DNA of 64,000 nt from Chelonoidis abingdonii (lineage: Eukaryota; Chordata; Testudines; Testudinidae). Every line of letters starts with the position of its first letter. Positions within the stretch are counted from its first letter, which is position 1. This document shows positions 55,016 through 64,000 of the stretch, one piece after another. The notes beneath the pieces are model-generated. The model saw only the letters and a list, made by a program, of their open reading frames with translations, searched no databases and was not told where the DNA came from. Made by a program: the position numbers and the translations under genes. The stretch is taken from the NCBI RefSeq assembly GCF_003597395.2, contig NC_133770.1:32394479-32458478 (forward strand). Reading direction: 5' to 3'.

Positions 55016-57084
55016 ATCCTACAGTAGAAACCGGGCACACCTCTCTATAACTTGTCACGGATCCATCCCTTACTGTGAAGTAATGTGTCCTAGTGGCACG
55101 TATGAGTGTAGGTCATATATAGGCCCTTTGCTAGCTCCGTCTCAGGACCATAGCTGCAGCAATGTTATGGACACAAAGAAAGGTTGGCTGTGGTTGTTGT
55201 GAAAGCATTTATTCTGAATTTCCTGAGTTTAGGTAACAATGCATCTAAACATATCGAAATATTCCCCTCTCCTCCAAGCACACATTCAATGTGGGGCCAT
55301 TCCCATATCCTATCCTTTTTGCTATCCACCTAAAATGTTCATCATATCCTATGCCATTTTCCCCTTTGCTCTCTTATACCAGTCCCTGCCAGCTCTGCCT
55401 CTCTTCTTCCTGCATCCTCATGTCCTCTCTGCTTTGTTGCTTTTCTTGCCTTCCCCATTCCTCCAGTCTCTGGTGGCTCTGCCTTTCCTCAGTGCCCTCC
55501 CATGTGTCTCTGCCCAGTTACCTTGATGGTTGTTAAAAGAGGATACTGCTGCTGTCTGCACCTACGCTGCGTAGGTAGCTGCCCTCCTCCTAGGTTGCTG
55601 ACAAGACTTACAGTTCCAAGAACAGCATGCGACTTGCCAGCAGTCAGTCAGATGGGCAAACACCTTCAAAAGGAACAACCACACACCTCCCTAGCAACAC
55701 CAGCAAGAGCCTGCTACTCTGAAACAGCGTTTCCAAGTGCTGAAGTCCTCTGCTTTCCCTGCTCAGCTGCCTCTATGCAGCAGACCACAGGTGGCAGCTG
55801 GACCTTAGAACTTGGACTTCCTCAGGCAACTAAGGGTCCCTGAAGAACTGGATGAATCCTGGATGGGATTGACACCTATGCTCAAAATCTCAAGGCCTAA
55901 ATGCTGAGTCCATGGTGCATCCAAGGGCAGAATGTGGCATCAAAGGCGATTTCCATAGGTTTATTCACGTTGACTATTTCTCTCTCATTCTCTACTCCCA
56001 CTAGATCAGGGGCCTGAAGTCTGATCCACGTCATTTTATTTATTTATTTACCTTGTATGGAAAAGACTGAAGTGTATTTTTTTTAAATTGTATGTGTGCC
56101 CTTGAGGAGATTGGTAATGGAAACATTGGGAGGAGCCAGCATGTGCTAATCGGGTGGGAGAACCCCCACCACATCCTTCTGAGACACCTCTCCCATAGGA
56201 GGCTCAGGCTTTCGAGATGGAGCAACGGGTGTTAATAAATATTTATCAGTGCTGCCATCGTTAATCCATGTCCTTTTTAAATAAAGGACATTAACCTAAA
56301 TAAAACAGGGGGGAAAGTATGTATATAGAATCGGCAGGAAGCACAGGAGACCCGCAGCAGCATCCCTCCTACGCTGAGGTTTTTCTTTTTATATAAACAT
56401 CATAATAAATAACAGGTAGTTCAACTCACAGCTATAAATAACATCTCATGTGCTCACCCTCATGATTTATACACTCGCTCTAAAGTGATTGGGTTGGAAT
56501 GAGTCTGCAGCCTGTTCCTTTGTGGCATGGGCTCTCCCATTACTTAAGCTTCATTGTTTTTCAACTTTTGATTCCAGTGCTTCATTCGCGGCTTGTTTGC
56601 TACTCATTTCCTTCCCATGTCCAGTTCCCCTTATTGCCAGCGTTTCCATTGACTGAGACGACACCTGACGCTGAGCTGATCAATCACTAGTTTCCTTCCT
56701 GATGAACTCACCCAGCGAACCCCCACCCGCATCAGTCTAAACAGATGTTCTCTTGTTTTGTTTTCATAGAACTTTAAAAACATGTCAGGCCCATCAACTG
56801 CTTGGATAATAAGCATCCAAATCTGGAGCAAATGTGATTATTTTAAATCATTGTTTTTGCTTAAAGAGATCAAGGCAAAGTTCTATTTTGTGTAAACCTA
56901 GAGTAGTCTGCACTGAAGTTGAGTTGTTTATGTAGGGTTTGTGGCATGTATGGAGTGTGACAGATTATTTTGTTTTCCATGTACTGCACCTTTAAAATGT
57001 CCAAGATTCTTTTGGAGGCAGCAGCCATTTTATGTTCAGTTCAAATGCAGCATGTTGTAGAGAAGACACAGTGCCATTAATAGG
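55016..57084. other. Single-copy sequence, no gene recognised
   Basis: 55300-55530 is C/T-rich, giving two overlapping frames (55239-55536) with no domain. 56390-56480 is AT-rich with CTCATGTGCTCACCC. A possible conserved non-coding block cannot be tested here. Confidence 0.4.
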
Positions 57085-57087
57085 ACA

Positions 57088-57162
57088 AAGGACTAGAAGG
57101 GATCTCATGGGTCATTGTGTCCACTCCTGTGTTACAGCAGGCAATCCTGTCATATAATCAAC
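57088..57162 (-). mobile_element. CR1 3' end scrap
   Basis: GGACTAGAAGGGATCTCATGGGTCATTGTGTCCACTCCTGTG resembles the antisense CR1 3' UTR (compare 9265-9300) with divergence. Confidence 0.45.
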
Positions 57163-57959
57163 GCACATGTGTATGAGAGATGTGAGAGCACAGTGTGTGA
57201 GAGATGAGCAGATGCATTGTGCTCTCTCAGGCATTCAGGTTTTGTCATTTTCTCTTAATATAAAACAAAACACATTGTGACTGAAAATATCATGTAGCAC
57301 TGCTCTTTAGTGTTTGAAAAAAATATGGGTCCCAATGGAGTTACCCCAAATTTGCACTGATGTAAATGAGAGCAGAATCTGGTCTTCAGCTAGGAAATAT
57401 ATAGAGTTTGACTTTTCTCATCACATGTGTAACTTCATATGCGTTACTCCTGATTTACACCAGTGTAATTGAGACAGGAGTAGGGCTCATAATGTGGGAA
57501 ACTTGTCTGTCTGTCTGTCCTCATCTCACAGTTGTTAAACTACAATGGTCTCATTTTAAAACTTCATAGCCATCTCAGCTAGATATAGGGCTAGAAAAGA
57601 AGAAATCATATCTCAGTACAATATGCCATGGGTTTACATCCTTTTTCACTCCATAATCTAATACTCGGTCCCTTGCAGCCGGTCCTCCTTAAATGCACTG
57701 GAGAATTCTTTGCTGGTACTTCAAAGGAAGCGTTGTTGAGTTCTGCGAGGCTCCAAAAGATGCACCCCAGGAATCAGCCCAATGGCTCGTGGTGCTCCTT
57801 GAGCCTGGTAAGGAGTTGTTATAAGCAACTGAGCAAAACCACTTCAGCAGAAAACGAAAGACAGGGAATGGGGCCAAATTAAGGCCTGGTATTTGTGGAC
57901 ACAGCTCCACTGAAGTTGAAATTGTGCCACTTTATGCCAGGGCTCAATTTATCCCTGTG
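57163..57959. other. Old repeat scraps, no gene
   Basis: 57335-57490 contains CCCAATGGAGTTACCCC, TGCACTGATGTAAATGAGAGCAGAATCTGG and CTCCTGATTTACACCAGTGTAATTGAG, two arms of an ancient palindromic repeat. A CTGT tetramer run is at 57505-57519. Confidence 0.45.
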
Positions 57960-57984
57960 AGCTCCACAAACAAATGCCGGTGCT

Positions 57985-58035
57985 CTCCTTGGCGGGAGAC
58001 GGTGTCACAATCCACTAGCTGAGAACCACTGTCCT
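57985..58035. mobile_element. hAT right-end fragment
   Basis: CACTAGCTGAGAACCACTG ends like the right terminus of the CAGTGGTTCTCA hATs (43238, 51253). No left end found. Confidence 0.4.
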
Positions 58036-61000
58036 AGGATAATACAGTAGCTGACTTGCAGTTTCTTGCAAATAAGGTAAACACTGAGGTTTACCCGTAC
58101 TTCCACCCCTTCATTCAAACATCCTGTTTGCTTTCACATGAACAAGGCTCAATTTCTTTGAGCAGCAATAAGAATGTATAGAGAGTATGTGTTCTTGTGG
58201 CTTCTTGAGCAGTGCCAAACACTGCAAGAGAGGTTGGGGCAACTCACAACCTGTGAGTTAATAATTAATCTGCAGCTGGACTGTCCTTATTGCTACCCAC
58301 TATGTAATATCCATAACAGGTTTAAGAATAGAATGATAACAATCAAGCACTACTTCTTTTCTGTAAAAACACTCTCCATAAAAATACAGTAACTTATGGC
58401 TGTACAAAATTTGCCTGCACCATGTCAGTTTAAAGCCTTCTTGATATCCTATGTCATGCTGTAACATGACACCATCTTGGCTAGCCCCAGAACCTCTTGC
58501 TAGGCTAGGTTTAGCAGCATTAGGGTTTTAACCTCTTCATGGATTTGCCACTAGAGGGCAATGTAATCACTAACACTTAAGCAGGTCCAGTCCATCCTGC
58601 AGAAGGCAGAGGGATCTATACACCTTACCTAGTACATTACAGTGCCCTGTCTAATATAGCACCATATCCTGGTGTAACATGCCATGACTAACATACCAGT
58701 AACACCATGTCATGCAGCTTATGCTGGAATTAATGTTTAATGGGCATATTTGTTTTTGAGGCACTGGGTTGCAAGGAGTTTCTAGTGGATATTTATTTAG
58801 CATACTTTTGATGCACTGGTTTCTCAACCTAGGGAATAAGTTACCATCCCGTGTGGTAGCAAATTCCAGTCAGTTCCTCTGAATATAGAGAGCAGCTGGC
58901 TGAAGCTAAATGAATAATACTGTCTAACAAAACAATAGCGCTGGGCTCAACATGTTGCACAGACATCTATTTTGAGTTTCGATATTTAAAGACTTAGGCG
59001 GCATGACAGGCACATTTATGGGGTCACAATTACTAGCAGCCTGCAGACTGTGCCTTAGATGTGAACAGATTAACACCTTCATCCCTGCATGTGTCAGATA
59101 TCCTAGTAACAGAGTTCATCTCTACAAAGAATGAGCCTCTGAAAGTTTGATAACTCTCTATAGTTGTTGTATCTTCATCATCTGCTAATATGCAGGGCAA
59201 CTAAGAGCAGAAGGCCTTTGTGTTACAGCAAACCCAATAAAGAATAATAGAATGAAACATTCTGCCCTTATTTCATTCGATCCTCTGTCTTTTATCAGAG
59301 GTAACAGGCCAGAAGACCTAACAGACCTTTACCACCTGTAATTTTCTAATTTCTATGCAAACTCTTGTTGTCAGAAGAATTAAAGCGTATCCCCAGACAC
59401 AAACAACACCCTAACACTTTAACAGCAGTTATTGTCTTAGGAGAACTAATAGGGAAGATGGCTCATAGTATAGTTTTTTCAAAATGATGGTGCTCAGCGT
59501 TATTTACATGTGTAAATTGACATTTGGGTTATTTTTGGAGGATAATCTTTCCCAGGGCTTTCTGTGATCTGCCTCACTTTAGCTGGGAACTCTTGCAAAC
59601 ACAAACCATGCTGGGTAGCTCCTGAATGGGATTGGTTCACTAACACAAGCCAATTCCATTACTGCGAAAAACCTGCCAGTTTCCATAAATCTCTGATGCA
59701 GTGCAATGTGTCCAGGATAGTATTTGATACTGTGGCCCAGGCCTGCAAACACTTTATACCAAACAGTTTCATTGCTTTCAGCAAACTACTGATGGTAGCA
59801 AGCATTACACTCAGTAGCAAATGCTTTTGGAATCAGGCCCTTAGAATATACATGTTATACCATATGATATAATCAAAGAGGATATCAGTAAATATAGAGC
59901 GACGCATAAGAAAAAAATAGACAGCTTTCATGGCCCTTTGTTAAAGCCATGGCAAGTTGAGTTAAGTGGAAATTCCAGATTGGCTCTGCTTTCTCTCTGG
60001 GAAAACATGTATATGAGAAGTTGCATGACAGATAATGCAACATAGCTAGTAAAAGTGAGCAAGACAGTTTAAAAGGAAAACTAAAGTGAGTATACATCTC
60101 TGCATCTGAATCCTCCGTGCAGTGGGATTTCTTGGCTTCTATCATGTCTAGTATAGAACCAACCTGCAATTTTCAACCCAGCATGTTTCTAAGATCTCAC
60201 CATGTACTTCAGTATGCAGGAAACATTCACAAATGGGACAAGGAAATTAAACACCAAATAGAAAATCCTGCTTAAAAATATACAATACTTTGCACATTTT
60301 AGTCTATTGTCTTAAGATGGTATAGAATAAAGATGCTTTGTTTTCAATGGAACTATTCACATGCTTAATTTTACTCATGTGCATAGAGTGTTTGCAGGCT
60401 TGAGGCCACACTGTTTTCTTGGAATTTGGGTAGAGACCAACTCTTCTCATCCTGCCTGGAATTTATGTGATACTAAAAATCTAAATATTGCCTAACATTA
60501 TTTATTAATTATTAATGCCACAATGTGGTGCTAGCATCAGTGTTTTCAGCATTTGGCTGATGCTCCAGGAAAGCCCCTAAATTATCATAAACAACAAATT
60601 GTTTGAGGCAAACATTAAGATTCAAATTGTGACCTGTGTAAAAAATTAAGTGTGTGCCTGGTACAGCAGCAGTAAACGTTTCACAGATACTTTGGTGCCA
60701 TAAGTGAACAACTTCTCAGTCAGTGAACGACAACATTTAATGTATTCCCATGCATGGCAAGGTGCACTGCTACTTTGAGAAGTACAGCAAACCCTTCCAA
60801 ACCAGCTGAGCTCTGTGTCTTCTCTGTAGAAGAGCTTGCCAGCTGCTGAGACCTCACAACTCTCCTGGAAGTCAGATGGAGTAGCGGTTGCTCAGCACCT
60901 TATAGGATCAGGCCCTGGCAGCCCTATTTGTTTTTTGGGTCACAGGTAGTCTCCGAAGGTGCCTGCGTTTTATTAGGTTAGAGTCAGACATCTAGAAGTG

Positions 61001-62344
61001 CTGAGAGTCAGTCTCTGTCTTGTAGAACATGTTATGTAACCCTACACATAAGATCTATTACTTCTTCGCAATAATATTTGGAGGATTTTAAATATTAGAG
61101 AAAGTATAATGGTGTTTGTTATTCAGTTGCCATTCTGAACATGCACAACCCTTAATGCTAAATGTTAATAACCCACGGCACCAGAAATAACTCAATATCA
61201 CTAATTTAATTAACAGTTCTCTGATTTCAACAGCTCCTCATCCTGCTTCCTGGATGTTTAAGAGTTCCATTTTTTGCTGGGACTGGCTCTGCCTCTTGCT
61301 GACTGCACTGACAAGATTTCAGCCCATATGAATCCCACAGGCTAACCTCACTGTCTGTCCCTGTCTCCTACAATGTTTTACTGCTCTGGTAACTTTGCCA
61401 GACCAGTGTCTCCAACTTCTGAATCTGATTTAATAAGAGCCATGGCGTCTAGACAGTGAAGCAAACTCTGCACTTAGAGCGAGAAGTCAGAGTCCCCGCA
61501 TTCACGCAGCCCGTGTCACGTGTCTCAGTGCAGCAACACCTCCTACATGGACATTTGGAAGCTGTTTCTTTGTGTCCAGTGGAAGATACCAAATTCACCT
61601 CTCTAAAAGGGAGAGCCATCAAGGCAGAGCAAACCACTTCTACTTTACCTTATGCAAATATTATTGAACACAAAGGGTTATGCTGTTTTTCAGTGTATGC
61701 TATAAGAAAGCCAATGAGACACACTCACATTGCCTATTAAAAAGCATTCCGTTAGACAACTTAAGGCTGTTCTTTATGTACTGATTATTTGGCACTGCCT
61801 GATATACAGGGCTTCAAGCTGCTCCCTGCAGGGCAAAGACAAAACTCACAACACTCGCTGACTCTGAGCTAAATTGGCTCCCACCTGCTACAAGCCCGGA
61901 GGACTCATTCCATGTTGCTTACTTATAAATAGTATACACCTAATCCAAGTGCTAAATTAAATTAGACGTAACATATTCACAAAGTCTACACCTGGTTCAC
62001 TGCTAATAGCAGCTAACGGTTACAGCATTAGTAAATACTCTTTTTTCTCTTAGCAAATTCCCCCCTCCTCCCTCTTCTAGCTAAATCTGGCAATTATTTG
62101 CTCATGCTGAGGGTGGCATTCAGGGCTTCACTTTATCAGGACTCTGGAAAGATTCTCCCCAGCAGGACTCAACGGAGGGATTCACTTTCCCTGGGTCCCT
62201 CCTGGACACTAACTTTGGCATACTAGGGAGCTTGTTCATCCTCCTCTGAATTCTGCTGTAATTTCTTTTCCTTTAGCCTGTTACTTATTGAAATAGCTTT
62301 GCTATTTATGTAGCGCCAGGTGCTTTACAGGTGTATAAAAGCCA
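58036..62344. other. Long mostly single-copy AT-rich region
   Basis: No coding sequence recognised in 4.3 kb. 58440-58700 repeats short words around TAACATG/CATGAC (for example GTCATGCTGTAACATGAC). 60345-60415 (CTATTCACATGCTTAATTTTACTCATG…GTTTGCAGGCTTGAGG) is an ancient palindromic repeat half. Frames such as 59564-59872 and 61456-61740 lack known domains, although 61456-61740 is free of obvious repeats. Confidence 0.4.
58548..58560 (+). promoter_or_regulatory. CTCF-like core motif
   Basis: CCACTAGAGGGCA fits the CTCF core CCASYAGRKGGCR at every position. Chance matches are expected in vertebrate DNA; occupancy would need data. Confidence 0.35.
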
Positions 62345-62465
62345 GAGGTGCTGAGAGCCTCCAGCCCAATAAGCATCACTGAGTGCCCTGGGTGCTTAGC
62401 ACCTCTGAAAACTCAGACCCCTTTTACTGAAGGTGTCTAATTATGGATTTTGGTGCCTAAAATGT
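62345..62465. repeat. Ancient dispersed repeat (family A)
   Basis: CAGAGGTGCTGAGAGCCTCC, GGGTGCTTAGCACCTCTGAAAACTCAGACC and GGTGTCTAATTATGG. The AGAGGTGCTGAG / TTAGCACCTCTG pair is inverted, showing this family has a palindromic core. Confidence 0.5.
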
Positions 62466-63184
62466 CATGTCATCTATAAAGCACCAAACACAGTGATTTG
62501 AAAGTTCTGGCCTTGTGGCCTAAGTCCTACGGTACAGAATAATTTTCTACATCAATAATAAATAATAACACTATAATCTTTTGACTCTCCAACCTCTAAA
62601 AGCCAACTGCTGCTGCTAATCTTCCCAGTAATCTGCTTCAAGGCAAACCAACTGCTGCTGCACAAACCGGCCAGCAAGCAGCGTCTGGCCCCTAAACAGA
62701 CTGCACACACTACTAACCCTAAGCACTTTCACTGGCTTTATTAGCCTGGGGATTCAGGGTTCCTAACACTATATATTCTATATGGCGGCTCCATATGCAT
62801 TACCATCAGGCAAGTTAGGAGTCTAGTGATATCAAAATACAAAATTGTACGAGTCCAATAGTAATTTGGTGAAATGTCAGGGTTTTTTTAAACTCAACTA
62901 AATTATTCTTAGCCCAAGGCACCCATGTAAGAAAATAGCCTTTAAAAACTAATGTGGAAGCAATGTACTCATTCACTGGAACATGTGTGCTTCCTATAAC
63001 TCAACACTGACCCATTTGGGAGGGTGGAATTGAGTGGCTTTAAAAATCAGCACAAATGGGCTCCAATAAGTCCTTACAGCTCCTTTCTGCTGAAGAGCTG
63101 ATGGTTATAAGGCTTGTTCTTGATGATGGAGGCTGGAATACAAATTTTTTTTAATAAATAATAATAATAATTCTCTGGTCTGCC
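62466..63184. other. Single-copy sequence, no gene recognised
   Basis: Short CTGCTGCTG-containing text at 62607-62660 and an ATAATAATAATAAT run just before 63172. Nothing coding. Confidence 0.4.
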
Positions 63185-63310
63185 ACAAACTTCCTGTGTG
63201 ACCTGGTTGGTCACATATCCCCATCTGTAGAAGGGAGATAATAGCACTGCTCTACATCACTGGGCTGTTGTGAGCATAAATATGCTAAAGATCGCAAGGT
63301 GCTCGGCTAT
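63185..63310 (+). mobile_element. MIR-like SINE, core and tail
   Basis: CTTCCTGTGTGACCTGGTTGGTCACATATCCCCATCTGTAGAAGGGAGATAATAGC then GGGCTGTTGTGAGCATAAATATGC and GCAAGGTGCTCGG follow the word order of a MIR consensus (GTGTGACCTTGGGCAAGTCAC, CCCCATCTGTAAAATGGGGA, GGGTTGTTGTGAGGATTAAATG). Confidence 0.6.
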
Positions 63311-64000
63311 TATGGAAACGAGGCCATGCGAGTACCAAGAAGAGACACAAAGTAGACAGGGTGCCCCAGGAAGCCCAGAGAGATGAATGACTAGTCATAA
63401 TTTTTAAAGTACCTATCATTGTTTATAGTCTTGTATTTCGTAGTAATGACAATAATATTCTAGTGGGAACAGACATGCTATGCAGTAAACCAAACCACCT
63501 ACAGATGTGCAAGAGAGGGCTCCTAATGAGCAAATGCCAAATAAACAACACTAATACCATATGTTTCTGATGCTTTGGTCCTTTAGAGAGGTTTTACAAT
63601 TCTAAAAAAACCCCACCTCCAAAGCTGGATTTAACACATTATCTACTCCTTGGATTAAATATGCATACCTGGAACCCTGGTTATGTCTATCAGCAGTAAT
63701 TAGAAAAACACTAATGTGCTTAGATTTAGGACCACTTAATTTGCAGAAAACTATTCAGATGTTGTCACTCGAGCTGTGAACCTGAAGAATATTTAACTTG
63801 TTGATTAAGTACTTAACATTACAGATTAATGCAAAATCGTCTGTCCTACATTTTTTGCAGTTACATGATGACCTATGTAAATATTTAAATTCTGCCTCGT
63901 TCTTTCAAATGTAGCCAAATCCACATCACTCAAAATGAGACAGGACTAGCAGAGATTCAGATGCATATTCCCATGTCCAACAACACACTAAAAGCTCAGT
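63311..64000. other. AT-rich sequence to window end
   Basis: No gene or bounded element recognised in the last 690 bp. Confidence 0.45.

Noticed and set aside
61456..61740. 94-codon plus frame in repeat-free sequence as a possible exon
   Set aside because: No recognisable domain, an overlapping minus frame, and no convincing splice or codon signal by eye.
1..64000. CRISPR arrays, bacterial operons, prophage or plasmid features
   Set aside because: No regularly spaced identical repeats, no prokaryotic gene density; the content is typical of a vertebrate nuclear genome.

Overview
The window reads as repeat-dense, non-coding DNA from a reptile-like vertebrate nucleus, most likely a turtle. The argument rests on the transposon mix: CR1 LINEs in both orientations, DIRS-type tyrosine-recombinase retrotransposons, many hAT elements with 8-bp target-site duplications (TSDs), PIF/Harbinger-like elements with 3-bp TSDs, an RTE-like LINE, solo LTRs and old MIR-like SINEs. 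The species assignment is inference. I recognise no host protein-coding exon, tRNA, rRNA or bacterial-style operon. Every open frame with recognisable similarity belongs to a decayed mobile element.

Layout. 1-474 is the right end of a GC-rich terminal-inverted-repeat (TIR) element. 533-7093 is a DIRS retrotransposon with inverted termini, an internal complementary region, and broken gag, RT/RNase H and tyrosine recombinase frames. It is interrupted by a hAT-like element (1036-2214, TSD 6/8) and an 834-bp solo LTR (2614-3447, TSD CAGAC). 9261-13045 is a nest: an antisense CR1 holds a Harbinger-like MITE, a sense CR1 (TSD AATTATTG) and a 1-kb hAT that itself contains another element. 14452-16345 is a second, internally deleted DIRS copy in the opposite orientation. 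16.7-22.2 kb is mostly AT-rich single-copy sequence. 22183-22904 is a hAT copy with a perfect TSD that still carries part of the transposase dimerisation domain. 24163-25460 (minus) is an RTE-like reverse transcriptase with a continuous frame of about 300 codons.

27.6-30.7 kb holds further TIR elements, including a 73-bp-arm palindrome and a 123-bp MITE with a perfect TSD inside a MIR-like SINE. 32348-33365 and 43238-43603 are hATs with perfect TSDs, each carrying a nested palindromic insert that begins CAGGGCC. 35405-36345 is a CR1 split by a hAT, and 36417-36768 is a pogo/Tigger-like element with TA duplications. 44434-45101 and 47996-48714 are solo LTRs. 50923-52084 is a broken PIF/Harbinger element split by a hAT. 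The rest (36.8-43.2 kb and most of 52.4-64 kb) is largely single-copy AT-rich sequence with scattered ancient repeats.

Nothing here supports a new functional system. The best leads are structural: preserved DIRS junction architecture, repeated nesting of CAGGGCC elements inside hATs, large palindromes, a 47-bp dispersed duplication and the long RTE frame. Family names rest on motif recognition without a repeat-library search. Boundaries supported by TSDs are exact; the others are approximate.
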